Shown: one piece after another, positions 53,205 through 64,000 of the stretch
How the letters are laid out: the number at the start of each line of letters is the position of its first letter
How positions within the stretch are numbered: position 1 is the stretch's first letter
Source of the DNA: Hyphomonas sp. BRH_c22
Lineage (GTDB): Bacteria; Pseudomonadota; Alphaproteobacteria; Caulobacterales; Hyphomonadaceae
DNA length: 64,000 nt
Direction of reading: 5' to 3'
NCBI RefSeq assembly: GCF_000961795.1
Contig: NZ_LADU01000092.1
Location: forward strand, 62,001-126,000
Notes under the pieces: generated by a model
The model's input: the letters and a program-made list of their open reading frames with translations, nothing else
Told to the model about the DNA's origin: nothing
Database searches by the model: none
Position numbers and translations under genes: made by a program

Positions 53205-53218
53205 TGACGCAGGCGTCA
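53205..53218. promoter_or_regulatory. Palindrome upstream of glnB
   Basis: TGACGC-AG-GCGTCA, 173-186 bp before the glnB start and 61-74 bp before the coq4 start. A second inverted repeat GGGCAC-GT-GTGCCC lies at 53260-53273. The 246-bp coq4/glnB spacer shows no sigma-54 promoter (GG-N10-GC with flanks), which agrees with an NtrC lacking GAFTGA. Confidence 0.45.
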
Positions 53219-53282
53219 TATTTCCATCATCGCAGCCGCTCACTCGATGCTCAATTTCGGGGCACGTGTGCCCAAATGTTGA

Positions 53283-53729
<447 letters not shown>

Positions 53730-53785
53730 TCCTGCAATAAGCAATTTTTCGACTCAGCAAGAAACAATTCTGGAGGGCAAATCCA

Positions 53786-55189
53786 ATGGCTGACAAGCTA
53801 ATCAAAATGATGAAGGAAGAGGACGTGCAGTACGTCGATCTTCGCTTTACCGACCCGCGCGGCAAGATGCAGCACGTGACTTTCCACAAAGGCATGGTCG
53901 AAGATGACTTCTTCACCGAAGGCCAGATGTTTGACGGATCATCCGTTGCGGGCTGGAAGGCCATCAACGAGTCCGACATGTTGCTGATGCCCGACCAGGA
54001 CACGGCAATTATCGACCCATTCTTCCAGCAAACGACACTCGCCGTAATGTGCGACGTCCTGGATCCCATTACGGGCCAGGCCTACAACCGCGACCCGCGT
54101 ACGACCGCCAAGAAGGCCGAAGCCTACGTCAAGGCCGCAGGTGTCGGCGACACAGTGTTCTTCGGCCCGGAAGCCGAGTTCTTTGTGTTCGATGACGTGC
54201 GCTGGTCGGTTGAGCCTCACAAGACCGGCTACAGCTTCGATTCGACCGAACTGCCGATCAATACCGACAAGGAATACCCAATGGGCAACATGGGCCACCG
54301 CCCAGGTCCAAAAGGCGGCTATTTCCCTGTCCCGCCAATCGATTCCGAGCAGGACATGCGCGGCGAAATGCTGTCGATCATGGGTGACATCGGTCTGGAC
54401 CCTGAAAAGCACCACCACGAAGTGGCGCCAGCCCAGCACGAACTCGGCCTGAAATTCTCGACCCTGACCGTGATGGCTGACCGCCTTCAGCTCTACAAGT
54501 ACGTCATCCACAACGTTGCCGCATCCTACGGCAAAACGGCGACCTTCATGCCAAAGCCCATGTTTAAGGACAACGGGTCCGGCATGCACGTGCACCAGTC
54601 GATCTGGAGCGGCGGCAAACCGCTCTTCGCCGGCGACAAGTATGCCGGCCTGTCCGAGATGTGCCTCTACTACATCGGCGGCATCATCAAGCACGCAAAG
54701 GCGCTGAACGCGATCACCAACCCGTCGACCAACAGCTACAAGCGCCTGGTCCCAGGTTATGAAGCACCCGTGATGCTGGCTTACTCGTCTCGCAACCGTT
54801 CGGCGTCGATCCGCATCCCGTTCGGCTCCAATCCGAAAGCCAAGCGCATCGAAACACGCTTCCCTGATCCCGCAGCGAACCCGTATCTCGCCTTCGCGGC
54901 CCTGCTCATGGCCGGCCTCGACGGTATCGAGAACAAGATCCACCCTGGCGACGCCATGGACAAGGATCTCTATGACCTGCCGCCGGAAGAGGCCAAGTCG
55001 ATCCCGCAAGTGTGCGGATCACTCCGCGAGGCACTCGCTGCGCTCGATGCTGACCGCAAGTTCCTCACCAAGGGCGGCGTTTTCGACGACGACCAGATCG
55101 ATGCCTACATCGAATTGAAGATGGAAGAGAACATGCGCTACGAACTTCACCCTCACCCAGTGGAATTCGACATGTACTACAAAGTCTAA
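53786..55189 (+). CDS. glnA: Glutamine synthetase type I (GlnA)
   Basis: 467 residues, preceded by GGAGGG. Dodecameric enzyme forming glutamine from glutamate and ammonia. Motifs: [31 protein letters not shown], the ATP-binding [37 protein letters not shown] and the adenylylation Tyr in [12 protein letters not shown], so it is probably regulated by GlnE. Two terminators follow. Confidence 0.98.
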   Translation: MADKLIKMMKEEDVQYVDLRFTDPRGKMQHVTFHKGMVEDDFFTEGQMFDGSSVAGWKAINESDMLLMPDQDTAIIDPFFQQTTLAVMCDVLDPITGQAYNRDPRTTAKKAEAYVKAAGVGDTVFFGPEAEFFVFDDVRWSVEPHKTGYSFDSTELPINTDKEYPMGNMGHRPGPKGGYFPVPPIDSEQDMRGEMLSIMGDIGLDPEKHHHEVAPAQHELGLKFSTLTVMADRLQLYKYVIHNVAASYGKTATFMPKPMFKDNGSGMHVHQSIWSGGKPLFAGDKYAGLSEMCLYYIGGIIKHAKALNAITNPSTNSYKRLVPGYEAPVMLAYSSRNRSASIRIPFGSNPKAKRIETRFPDPAANPYLAFAALLMAGLDGIENKIHPGDAMDKDLYDLPPEEAKSIPQVCGSLREALAALDADRKFLTKGGVFDDDQIDAYIELKMEENMRYELHPHPVEFDMYYKV

Positions 55190-55216
55190 GAGCGAGACTT
55201 CTCTCAAGCTCAATGA

Positions 55217-55244
55217 GGCCGGCACCTTCGGGTTCCGGCCTTTT
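55217..55244 (+). terminator. Terminator of glnA
   Basis: GGCCGG (55217-55222) pairs with CCGGCC (55235-55240); inner ACC/GGT closes a stable TTCG tetraloop; then TTTT. It lies 28 bp after the glnA stop codon. Confidence 0.88.
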
Positions 55245-55262
55245 GCTTGTGCGCCTGCAAGC

Positions 55263-55297
55263 AAAAACGCCCCGGATCATGGATCCGGGGCGTTTTT
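55263..55297. terminator. Bidirectional terminator between glnA and clpX
   Basis: A perfect 16-bp stem (55263-55278 with 55282-55297) with A5 on one side and T5 on the other, so it carries a T-run on both strands. Lies 20 bp beyond the clpX stop and backs up the glnA terminator. Confidence 0.88.
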
Positions 55298-55316
55298 GTT
55301 TTCGTACCTGACAGGA

Positions 55317-56579
55317 TCAGCCGGCTTCTGGCTGACTCTTCTTCGAATGCACGTAGAGCGGCTCGGCATTGCCTTCGACCACTTCAGCATTGATCACGAC
55401 TTCTTCGACGCCGCGTAGGTTCGGCAATTCGAACATCGTATCGAGCAGGATCGATTCCATGATCGAGCGCAATCCGCGTGCACCGGTCTTCCGGCCGATG
55501 GCCCGGCGGGCCACGCTGGTCAGCGCCTCAGGCGTGAACGTCAGGGAGACATTCTCCATGTCGAACAGTTTCTGATACTGCTTGAGCAGCGCATTCTTGG
55601 GCTGCGTAAGAATCTCGATCAGTGCCTTTTCATCAAGGTCTTCGAGTGTCGCGATGACGGGCAGACGGCCGATGAATTCCGGGATCAGGCCAAAGCGCTG
55701 AAGGTCTTCCGGTTCGGTATTGCGCAGGATTTCGCCCACACTCCGCGCTTCCGGATCTTTCAGGGATGCGCCAAAGCCGATCGACGCATTGTCGCCGCGT
55801 GACGAAATGATCTTGTCGAGCCCGGCGAAGGCACCGCCAACGATGAACAGGATGTTCGTCGTATCGACCTGCAGGAATTCCTGCTGGGGATGCTTGCGTC
55901 CACCCTGCGGCGGAACGGCCGCAACCGTGCCTTCCATGATCTTCAGCAGCGCTTGCTGGACGCCCTCACCCGACACGTCACGCGTGATGGATGGATTGTC
56001 CGACTTGCGCGAAATCTTGTCGATCTCGTCAATGTAGACGATGCCGCGCTGGGCGCGCTCAACATTGTAGTCGGCCGCCTGAAGCAGCTTCAGGACGATA
56101 TTTTCGACATCCTCACCGACATAGCCCGCTTCTGTAAGCGTGGTCGCATCGGCCATCGTAAACGGTACGTCGAGGATGCGTGCCAGGGTCTGCGCCAGCA
56201 AGGTCTTGCCGCAACCCGTCGGGCCGACCAGCATGATGTTGGATTTGGAAAGCTCGACACCATCCGTCTTTCCGGCATGTGACAGGCGTTTGTAATGGTT
56301 GTGCACAGCCACCGACAGGATGCGTTTCGCATGGCGCTGGCCGATGACGTAATCATCCAGCACGTCGCAGATTTCCTGCGGTGTCGGCACGCCTTCGCGT
56401 GACCGCACCATGGCTGTCTTGTTTTCCTCTCGGATGATGTCCATGCACAATTCGACGCATTCGTCGCAGATGAACACCGTTGGTCCGGCGATCAGCTTTT
56501 TCACTTCATGCTGGCTCTTTCCACAGAAAGAGCAATAAAGCGTATTCTTTGAATCGCCTGATCCGTTTTGCTTGGTCAT
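55317..56579 (-). CDS. clpX: ClpX ATPase subunit of the ClpXP protease
   Basis: 420 residues. N-terminal zinc-binding domain with four cysteines ([27 protein letters not shown]), Walker [16 protein letters not shown], pore loop region [16 protein letters not shown], Walker [15 protein letters not shown] and the IGF-type loop region for docking ClpP (IGFGASLKD). Delivers tagged proteins to ClpP. Separated from upstream clpP by 128 bp in which no gene is seen. Confidence 0.98.
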   Translation of the reverse strand: MTKQNGSGDSKNTLYCSFCGKSQHEVKKLIAGPTVFICDECVELCMDIIREENKTAMVRSREGVPTPQEICDVLDDYVIGQRHAKRILSVAVHNHYKRLSHAGKTDGVELSKSNIMLVGPTGCGKTLLAQTLARILDVPFTMADATTLTEAGYVGEDVENIVLKLLQAADYNVERAQRGIVYIDEIDKISRKSDNPSITRDVSGEGVQQALLKIMEGTVAAVPPQGGRKHPQQEFLQVDTTNILFIVGGAFAGLDKIISSRGDNASIGFGASLKDPEARSVGEILRNTEPEDLQRFGLIPEFIGRLPVIATLEDLDEKALIEILTQPKNALLKQYQKLFDMENVSLTFTPEALTSVARRAIGRKTGARGLRSIMESILLDTMFELPNLRGVEEVVINAEVVEGNAEPLYVHSKKSQPEAG

Positions 56580-56707
56580 GCCGTCCTCAATGCCGGGTAA
56601 GGTTTAACGGGGCCTTTAAGCGCCCTCACCCGGTTCTTTATTATGACAATAAGGGTCATGGCCCACCCTGCAAGAGGCGCGCCGCATTTGATGGGGAACG
56701 TCGTCGA

Positions 56708-57331
56708 CTATTTTTCGTCCTCGGAGTCGCGACGTTCAAACACCTTGTCGACAATCCCGAACTCGACAGCTTCCTCGGCCGTCAGGAAAGTATCCCGGTC
56801 GAGCTTGCGCTCGATCACATCGTACTCCTGGCCGGTATGCTTGACGTAAATATTGTTCAGGCGGCGTTTCAGGTCGATAATGTCCTGTGCGTGCCGCTCG
56901 ATATCTGTAGCAACGCCTGAGTATCCGCCCGATGGCTGATGCAGCATCACGCGCGCATTCGGCAGGCAGGTACGCATGTCTTTTTCGCCGGCTGCGAGCA
57001 GCAGCGAGCCCATGCTGGCCGCCTGTCCGAAGCAGACTGTCGAGATCGGGCAGCGGATATATTGCATCGTATCGTAGATCGCGAGGCCCGACGTGACGTA
57101 TCCGCCAGGGCTGTTGATATACATGGCTATGTCTTTTTTCGGGTTTTCCGACTCAAGAAACAGGAGCTGCGATGTGATGAGGGCCGCCATGCTGTCATCT
57201 ATTCCGCCAGTCACGAAGATGATTCGCTCCTTCAGGAGGCGCGAAAAGATATCAAACGCCCGCTCCCCCCGGCTGGTCTGTTCCACCACCATCGGAACAA
57301 GGTTGAGGGCAGTCTGGTACGAACTCGTCAT
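56708..57331 (-). CDS. clpP: ClpP protease subunit
   Basis: 207-residue serine peptidase. Motifs: [60 protein letters not shown], the catalytic Ser in [15 protein letters not shown] and His in [12 protein letters not shown], then [20 protein letters not shown]. Lies upstream of clpX as in most bacteria. Confidence 0.98.
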   Translation of the reverse strand: MTSSYQTALNLVPMVVEQTSRGERAFDIFSRLLKERIIFVTGGIDDSMAALITSQLLFLESENPKKDIAMYINSPGGYVTSGLAIYDTMQYIRCPISTVCFGQAASMGSLLLAAGEKDMRTCLPNARVMLHQPSGGYSGVATDIERHAQDIIDLKRRLNNIYVKHTGQEYDVIERKLDRDTFLTAEEAVEFGIVDKVFERRDSEDEK

Positions 57332-57448
57332 GAAATCAGGCCTCGGGGCTGTCTGTCAGGAATCTCTATTCTGCCAGAACTGGCAGAACGACTTATATTT
57401 GTCCACGCGTGACTGACCGCAAGAGGCTTTGGGCTGTGGAATGCCTGA

Positions 57449-58507
57449 TCAGCGCCACGGCCATTCCGGCGCCTGGCTCGGCAATGACGCGTCCGGGGCC
57501 TTCATGAAGGCGAGATAGTCGGCGTGGACGGTTTCAGCCTGCAGGTCACGCAAAAGCATATGGTATCCATCCGCATAGTAGACCGTCCGAACGCTGCCGG
57601 GCAGTTTCTTTGACGTGCGTTTCACCCCCGCCGGCGGGATCACCAGGTCGTTCGCGCCATAGGAGACCAGGATGGGCAGGCCATCCGACAGGCGCCCCGC
57701 CCGCGCATGGGCCGTCTCCATCAGGCTGACCACGCCATAGACCTGGTCGATGCGATTGAACGGCTGCATCAGGGGGTCCGCCCAGGTCCGGCGCAGCATC
57801 TCGACATTATCGGATGGCTCAATCTTCACGAGCCGGCGTGGCGGACGCACGATCCAGCCAGGGCGGGTACGCGTCGAAGCCCACAGGCTGGCACGATAGA
57901 AAGGGTTCATCGCGCCCCACCCGCGCAGGCCCGGCCCGGAAGCGATGAACCGATCGGCCCTGGGCGCCCGGTCGGAGCCGAAAGCAGTGATCGCCACGGC
58001 CGCCCCCATGGATATGCCGACCACCGTAATGACCGCATCAGGGTGTTTCTCCCTGGCAACGTCGACCGCCGTACGCAGATCGTCGCGCATGAGTTCCTCG
58101 TCTGGCCAGATCCCCCGCCCCGGTGACCGCCCGAATCCTCGCTGATCATAGGCATAGGTTGTCACACCCTTGGCGGCCCAATAAGGCGCCGCCATGTGGA
58201 AGGCATTCGCATAGTCATTCATGCCGTGCACACCGACGACGACGAATTCCGGGGAGGCGACATTTTCAGCCGGCCACACCGTAAGGCCCAGCTTCGAACC
58301 ATCTGTAGCAACAAACAGGTCGTGATCGGTATCGAAGTGAGGTGTGACAGGATGGGACACGAGCTGCGGTCCTTGCGTGATCGGATGCGTACAATTGGTC
58401 AGCGTTACGGCAGCAATCAGGAACGTCAGGATTCCAAAACACCACGAATGGCGCGTCGCATTTCCGGCAGCACGTCTGTTTCGAACCATGGATTGCGTTT
58501 CAGCCAT
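57449..58507 (-). CDS. Alpha/beta hydrolase lipoprotein (monoacylglycerol lipase/lysophospholipase-like)
   Basis: 352 residues from the ATG at 58507 (GGAGAAA upstream). The N-terminus has a membrane segment ending in a lipobox-like ILTFLIAAVTLTNC, so it is probably a lipoprotein. The hydrolase core shows VVVGVHGMNDYANAFHMAAP, TYAYDQRGFGRSPGRG, the nucleophile Ser in VVGISMGAAVAITAFGS, Asp in VSYGANDLVIPP and His in YYADGYHMLLRDL. Resembles serine aminopeptidase S33/lysophospholipase families. Its first 82 bases lie inside the end of the uracil-DNA glycosylase gene, an unusually long same-strand overlap. Confidence 0.87.
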   Translation of the reverse strand: MAETQSMVRNRRAAGNATRHSWCFGILTFLIAAVTLTNCTHPITQGPQLVSHPVTPHFDTDHDLFVATDGSKLGLTVWPAENVASPEFVVVGVHGMNDYANAFHMAAPYWAAKGVTTYAYDQRGFGRSPGRGIWPDEELMRDDLRTAVDVAREKHPDAVITVVGISMGAAVAITAFGSDRAPRADRFIASGPGLRGWGAMNPFYRASLWASTRTRPGWIVRPPRRLVKIEPSDNVEMLRRTWADPLMQPFNRIDQVYGVVSLMETAHARAGRLSDGLPILVSYGANDLVIPPAGVKRTSKKLPGSVRTVYYADGYHMLLRDLQAETVHADYLAFMKAPDASLPSQAPEWPWR

Positions 58508-59037
58508 GCCGTGTTTCTCCAACTCGGATGAGGAATGGTGAACAATTGCTCACTTGTAAAGGCCTTCCAGTTTTTTACCGTTTCGGTCAGCGAGCCTGCC
58601 GTCCGCTTCCCGAGATGCCATTTCTGGGCATATGCCCCGATCAGGATCGTCACCCGGATATTCGGCAATTTCGACAATAACCCCTCGCGCCAGGTTGCCG
58701 CGCAGCGTTTCATCGGCGGTCGGTCCCCGCCCTTGGCGTCATTGCCGGGAAAGCAGAACCCCATGGGAACGATGGCCACCCGTGACGGGTCATAGAATTC
58801 GTCTTCCGAGACGCCCATCCAGTCACGCAAGCGAACGCCGGACGGATCATTGAACGGTGTTCCTGTCACATCCGCCAGGTTTCCCGGCGCCTGTCCGGCG
58901 ACCAGTAAGCGCGCCGTGTCGCTCGCCTGCAACACAGGGTTCGGCGCGCGCGACATCTCATGCGCGCACAACCGGCACGCACGGACGTTTTCAAGATATG
59001 ATTTGAGATCGCCGTCCATGACGCCATAATTGGGCAT
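58426..59037 (-). CDS. Uracil-DNA glycosylase-family protein with Fe-S cysteines
   Basis: 203 residues. Motif 1 LLVAGQAPGNLADVTGTPFN and motif 2 TIPHPSWRNTAWL belong to the uracil-DNA glycosylase superfamily. Four cysteines, CRLC near residue 21 and FCFPG plus KRCA about 16 residues apart, match the 4Fe-4S ligand pattern of family 4/5 enzymes. It may excise uracil or another deaminated base. A start at 59019 (MDGDLKSY) is also possible. Confidence 0.85.
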   Translation of the reverse strand: MPNYGVMDGDLKSYLENVRACRLCAHEMSRAPNPVLQASDTARLLVAGQAPGNLADVTGTPFNDPSGVRLRDWMGVSEDEFYDPSRVAIVPMGFCFPGNDAKGGDRPPMKRCAATWREGLLSKLPNIRVTILIGAYAQKWHLGKRTAGSLTETVKNWKAFTSEQLFTIPHPSWRNTAWLKRNPWFETDVLPEMRRAIRGVLES

Positions 59038-59066
59038 TCCAATTCTTCTGGAAAGGCTGTCATCTC

Positions 59067-59963
59067 ATGACTAACGCAATTGTCAGAACCATCGATCCGC
59101 GCGCCCGTGACCTGGGCGGCGGGTTTCGTGTGCGCCGAGTGCTGCCATTCCATGCGCACAAGATGGTTGGGCCCTTCATCTTCTTCGATCATTTCGGCCC
59201 TGTTGAATACGCACCGGGCGACGGCTTCGACGTTCGCCCTCATCCGCATATCGGCCTCGCCACCGTGACCTACCTGTTCGAAGGCGCGATCCGCCACCAG
59301 GACAGTCTAGGATCGGACCTGGTCATTCGCCCCGGTGCGGTGAACTGGATGACCGCCGGACACGGCATTGTGCACTCAGAGCGCACGCCGGCACCGGAGC
59401 GCGAAGCCGGCCAGAGCATGCACGGCCTGCAAACCTGGGTCGCCCTGCCTGTTACCCACGAAGACATGCCGCCATCATTCGTCCATCATCCCGCAGATAC
59501 ACTCCCGACCTTCACGATCGACGGCGCAGACATTCGGGTACTCGCTGGCGAAGCGTGGGACCATCGCTCACCTGTCAATTTCCCCTGGCCCATCCTTTAT
59601 GCTGCCATCGAAACCCCGGACGGCGCCAATATGGTTCTTCCCGCCACACTCGCGGAGGAACGCGCCCTCTATCTTGTGTCCGGTGGTGTCACGGTCGACG
59701 GCAATCAGATAGGTGAAGGCGTCATGGTTGTCCTGACGCCGGGAGTCGATATTGCTGTGGAATTCCTGCCTGGCACCAAGGCCGTCATATGCGGCGGCGC
59801 CCCCCTGGAGGGCCCCCGGAATATCGACTGGAATTTCGTCGCATCCAGTGCAGACCGGATCGACCAAGCCAAGCAGGACTGGAATGAATCCATCAGATTA
59901 CACGGCACAGAACGCTTTCCGTTTGTTCCGGGTGACGATACGGAATGGATACCCCTGCCCTGA
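59067..59963 (+). CDS. Pirin-family cupin protein
   Basis: 298 residues. Two cupin domains; metal ligands in the N-terminal one: DVRPHPHIGLATVTYLFEGA and the GIVHSERTP strand. Also VRRVLPFHAHKMVGPFIFFD and MHGLQTWVALP. Some pirins have quercetin dioxygenase activity or act as transcription cofactors; the role here is unknown. Divergent from the glycosylase gene by 29 bp. Confidence 0.92.
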   Translation: MTNAIVRTIDPRARDLGGGFRVRRVLPFHAHKMVGPFIFFDHFGPVEYAPGDGFDVRPHPHIGLATVTYLFEGAIRHQDSLGSDLVIRPGAVNWMTAGHGIVHSERTPAPEREAGQSMHGLQTWVALPVTHEDMPPSFVHHPADTLPTFTIDGADIRVLAGEAWDHRSPVNFPWPILYAAIETPDGANMVLPATLAEERALYLVSGGVTVDGNQIGEGVMVVLTPGVDIAVEFLPGTKAVICGGAPLEGPRNIDWNFVASSADRIDQAKQDWNESIRLHGTERFPFVPGDDTEWIPLP

Positions 59964-60058
59964 AATCGCCACATTTGATTGAGACGCCCGCGATAGGCGA
60001 TCTTCGGGAAGGGAGTTCGCCATACACAAGACTACAAAGTCTCAGAGAGGGTGAATAC

Positions 60059-60463
60059 ATGAATATCAAACTTATCGCCGGAGCAGCCGCATCGCTCGCC
60101 ATGCTCGCAGCTTGCGCAACGCCAACCGTTGCCGAATCCGAAACCGCTGCAAACCTCGACGCTGCATCGGCTGAAGTTTCCGCTGACGTTGCTGCTGAAG
60201 CCGCAGACGTTGCCGAAGAAGCGGCTCCTGCTGCTGAAGTGGCTGAAGAAGCCGCTGTTGAGGCCGCTGTCGCTGCCGAAGTCGCAGAAGTCACCGAAGA
60301 CGCAACTGTCGCTGCAGAAGCGGCTGACGTTGCCGAAGAAGCCGCTGATACCGCTGCAGACGCTGCAGCCGTCGCAACCGAAGCCGCTGCTGAAGCAACG
60401 GAAGCCGTTGCTGAAGAAGCTGCTGAAGAAGCAGACGCTGCTGCCGACGAAGCAGAAGAATAG
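60059..60463 (+). CDS. Ala/Glu/Val-rich low-complexity lipoprotein
   Basis: 134 residues from the ATG at 60059 (GAGAGGGTG upstream). Signal peptide MNIKLIAGAAASLAMLAACA with lipobox LAAC, then about 110 residues made almost only of Ala, Glu, Val, Asp and Thr in irregular repeats of the type AEVAEEAAVEAA and AADVAEEAADTA. It should be strongly acidic and helical, possibly a long surface or periplasmic coiled rod anchored in the outer membrane. No known family. Repeat-rich DNA makes long open frames on the opposite strand that are not genes. A terminator follows. Confidence 0.72.
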   Translation: MNIKLIAGAAASLAMLAACATPTVAESETAANLDAASAEVSADVAAEAADVAEEAAPAAEVAEEAAVEAAVAAEVAEVTEDATVAAEAADVAEEAADTAADAAAVATEAAAEATEAVAEEAAEEADAAADEAEE

Positions 60464-60487
60464 TTTCTTACCAATTTGAAGACAACT

Positions 60488-60523
60488 AAGGGCGGGCTCC
60501 AGAAGTGGGGTCCGCCCTTTTTC
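60488..60523 (+). terminator. Terminator of the Ala/Glu-rich lipoprotein gene
   Basis: AAGGGCGG (60488-60495) pairs with CCGCCCTT (60512-60519), with weaker inner pairing, followed by a T-run. Lies 24 bp after the stop codon. Confidence 0.85.
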
Positions 60524-60620
60524 CTGATAACGCCTATCCCGTGCGCCTTGAAGCCTGACGCGCGCCATGCCAGACCCTTTGCCAATCTCTAAACGACGCC
60601 CATTGGAGGGGCAGACATCC

Positions 60621-62363
<1,743 letters not shown>

Positions 62364-62384
62364 ACGCAACTGAACAAACGGCTT

Positions 62385-62420
62385 AGTCCCGGATGGCCCT
62401 GACGGCCGTTCGGGACTATT
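62385..62420 (+). terminator. Terminator of the M28 peptidase gene
   Basis: AGTCCCG (62385-62391) pairs with CGGGACT (62411-62417); inner GGCC/GGCC stem; tail ATTTC. Lies 21 bp after the stop codon. Confidence 0.75.
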
Positions 62421-62447
62421 TCATTCTGACGCCAGAAAGACGCTGCC

Positions 62448-63245
62448 ATGCTCTCCTACCAACACGGGTTTCACGCGGGCAACCGCGCCGACGTGCTCAA
62501 GCATGCTGTTTTGCATGCCCTGCTCGGCCAGATCGCCGCAGCAGGAAAACCCGTTCTCTATGTCGAGACCCACGCCGGTCGCGGCCGTTATGATCTGACT
62601 GGTGAACAGGCCCGCAAAGGCGGCGAGGCAGAGACGGGCATTCTCGCCCTGCATCGCGGCAAGCCACCGCGCGCACTGAAGCCATGGGTCTCCCATGTTG
62701 AAGGTCGCGGCATGAAGGACTATCCTGGCTCTCCTGCACTCGCTCAGGCTCTTCTGCCCCCCTCTGCGCGCATGATCTTTTTTGAAAAGCATCCCGCCGA
62801 ACATGCGGCCCTGGCAAAGGCCGTGGGCGATGACCCGCGCGTTCAGGTCAAGCATGCTGACGGGTATTCCGGCGCGCTGAAGCTCTCGCCCCGCAGCGGC
62901 GAGCAAATGGTCTGTTTCGTCGACCCGAGCTACGAGACCAGCCGCGACATCGATGCACTGGCCTTGTGGACCCCACGCGCCCTCAAGCGCTGGCCGCAAG
63001 GCATTCTCATCCTCTGGCTGCCCCTCTTCAGGGATGGCCGTGAAGCCGAATTCGGCGAGTATCTGGGCAGCCTGGAAGACTGCATCATCGCTGGCGCGAG
63101 GTGGCCGGTCGACGTCGAAGATGAAAGCGCACTCGAAGGTTCAGCCGTCGTCGCCTTCCGCGCCCCCGCTTCGGCTCGCGATCCAAGCCATGCCATCGCT
63201 GCAGCGATCCAGTCCTGGTGGTCATCCCCGGCCGCTAACACATGA
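62448..63245 (+). CDS. rlmJ: 23S rRNA (adenine2030-N6)-methyltransferase RlmJ
   Basis: 265 residues. SAM-dependent methyltransferase of 23S rRNA. N-terminal MLSYQHGFHAGNRADVLKHA and VLYVETHAGRGRYDL (SAM binding), IFFEKHPAEHAALAKAV. The catalytic motif usually DPPYE reads DPSYE here (CFVDPSYETSRDID), a conservative change. C-terminal GILILWLPLF. Overlaps the next gene start (ATGA). Confidence 0.93.
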   Translation: MLSYQHGFHAGNRADVLKHAVLHALLGQIAAAGKPVLYVETHAGRGRYDLTGEQARKGGEAETGILALHRGKPPRALKPWVSHVEGRGMKDYPGSPALAQALLPPSARMIFFEKHPAEHAALAKAVGDDPRVQVKHADGYSGALKLSPRSGEQMVCFVDPSYETSRDIDALALWTPRALKRWPQGILILWLPLFRDGREAEFGEYLGSLEDCIIAGARWPVDVEDESALEGSAVVAFRAPASARDPSHAIAAAIQSWWSSPAANT

Positions 63246-64000
63246 TGCGCATCCTCCTCATCGGAGGCGGACATACGCACGTGGTCGCGTTGCGACGCCT
63301 TGCCAGCATGAAACCTGCCGGCCTGGACATTCATCTCGTCAGCCCGGAACCGTCGACCTCCTATAGCGGGCTGTTGCCGGGCCACATTGCAGGTCATTGG
63401 CCACGCACCGCCCTCGAAATACCCCTTCACCCCCTCTGCCACACCTCCGGCACCATCCTTCACACCACCCGCGCCACCGCGCTGGACCCTTCCGCGCGCA
63501 TCGCCGGACTCGACAATGGACGCGAGCTTGCCTTCGATTATGCCTCGCTCGATATCGGTGCGATTGCGGCTGTCGATGCGCCTGAAGGCCTTGCGGCTGT
63601 CGGCATTCCGGTGAAGCCGCTCGGGCCCTTTGCCGATCAATGGTCAGCCTTTGTCTCCAGCGTAGAGGCCAGCGCCAGTCCACCCTGCGCCGCCGTCATC
63701 GGCGCCGGCACCGCGGGCGTCGAACTCGCCCTGTCCATGAAATACCGCTTGGACAGCCTCGGCCAGTCCAATCCGCCAAGGGTCGCCCTCATCGAGCGCG
63801 GGAAGGTCCTGTTGCCGGGCGGAAATTCATCAATGCGGGGTCAGCTTGAGAAGGAACTTAAGCGGGCGGGTGTGACCGTGTCCAAGGGCGAGCCTGTTGC
63901 CGACGCTGACGGAACCTGCGTCCGTCTCGCATCCGGTATGTCGGTTCCGGCCAGCTTTGTGGCACTTGCCACCGGCGCCCGCCCCCAGTCCTGGCTCGCC
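63242..64000 (+). CDS. FAD-dependent pyridine nucleotide-disulfide oxidoreductase, N-terminal part (runs off the window)
   Basis: 253 codons open to the window edge from the ATG at 63242. N-terminal Rossmann motif ILLIGGGHTHVVALRRLA and SYSGLLPGHIAGHW bind FAD; a second Rossmann motif CAAVIGAGTAGVELALSMKY binds NAD(P)H; then VALIERGKVLLPGG and VALATGARPQSWLA. The GGGHTHV start resembles the FAD-domain proteins that are linked or fused to selenide water dikinase SelD; whether SelD follows cannot be seen. Overlaps the rlmJ stop. Confidence 0.82.
   Translation, partial: MMRILLIGGGHTHVVALRRLASMKPAGLDIHLVSPEPSTSYSGLLPGHIAGHWPRTALEIPLHPLCHTSGTILHTTRATALDPSARIAGLDNGRELAFDYASLDIGAIAAVDAPEGLAAVGIPVKPLGPFADQWSAFVSSVEASASPPCAAVIGAGTAGVELALSMKYRLDSLGQSNPPRVALIERGKVLLPGGNSSMRGQLEKELKRAGVTVSKGEPVADADGTCVRLASGMSVPASFVALATGARPQSWLA

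Noticed and set aside
53939..55009. Minus-strand open frame of 356 codons within glnA
   Set aside because: Antisense shadow of a highly conserved gene; codon bias explains the lack of stops.
56590..56640. CtrA site (TTAA-N7-TTAA) in the clpP-clpX spacer
   Set aside because: The spacing is eight bases and the flanks do not match.

Overview
The window looks like chromosomal DNA of an alphaproteobacterium, most likely a Hyphomonadaceae/Caulobacterales-type marine bacterium. This is an inference from gene content and order: dusB-ntrB-ntrC-ntrY, a fused ispDF, pstC-pstA-pstB-phoU-phoB with a DUF3333-type PstA, glyA-nrdR-rib-nusB, the SPOR-nagZ-scpA-scpB run, MucR, C4-pathway HemA, Coq4, DUF2336 and a CYP153-type P450. 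Coding density is very high and most genes are ordinary housekeeping genes.

Layout. 1-4.7 kb: nitrogen-signalling operon on the minus strand (dusB, ntrB, ntrC, ntrY cut by the window edge). 4.8-9.6 kb: ispDF and pncC, then a RatA/COQ10-like protein with lipA, then an acyl-CoA/ACP synthetase-like enzyme. 9.6-14.7 kb: polyhydroxyalkanoate region (PHA depolymerase-like hydrolase, PhaC synthase, TetR regulator, phasin with a DNA-binding-like tail, dienelactone hydrolase-like protein). 14.7-20 kb: phosphate operon pstCAB-phoU-phoB with a good Pho box in front. 20-28.8 kb: hslVU, HxlR regulator, sugar/adenosine kinase, ATP-grasp enzyme, nth, DUF2244, CYP153 P450, nitroreductase, DUF1287. 28.7-34.2 kb: scpB, scpA, nagZ, SPOR protein, dgt, erpA. 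34.2-40.6 kb: epoxide hydrolase, then the glyA-nrdR-ribD(reductase)-ribE-ribBA-ribH-nusB operon. 40.7-47.6 kb: mucR, hemA with an FNR/FixK-like box, class II aldolase, NAD kinase, an orphan Hpt protein, a Nudix hydrolase, a degenerate EAL protein and a DUF2336 protein. 47.7-53.1 kb: tig, a tRNA-Leu locus, nnr, a SixA-like phosphatase and coq4. 53.2-64 kb: glnB-glnA, clpP-clpX, lipase-like lipoprotein, UDG, pirin, an Ala/Glu-rich lipoprotein, an M28 peptidase, rlmJ and the start of an FAD oxidoreductase.

The most unusual structure is at 49.24-50.30 kb. A tRNA-Leu(UAG) gene between nnr and tig is broken in its anticodon stem-loop by a 973-bp insertion bounded by a 16-bp direct repeat. The insertion carries no recombinase. 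It carries a complete but different tRNA-Leu(UAG) and one unrecognised 181-residue protein with a C-terminal membrane anchor, both in the same orientation as the broken tRNA. It looks like a minimal, integrase-less element that destroys its target tRNA and brings a replacement, with cargo possibly read from the captured tRNA promoter.

Other points: NtrC lacks the sigma-54-contacting GAFTGA loop; ribBA has a GTP cyclohydrolase II domain without zinc cysteines; RibD is only the reductase half; MucR lacks three of four zinc ligands; ispD contains a nine-G run and dense G-tracts; a perfect terminator hairpin doubles as the ribosome-binding site of the nitroreductase; four convergent gene pairs share one four-base stop (CTAG, CTAA or TTAG). 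No CRISPR array, insertion sequence, prophage or rRNA was seen.
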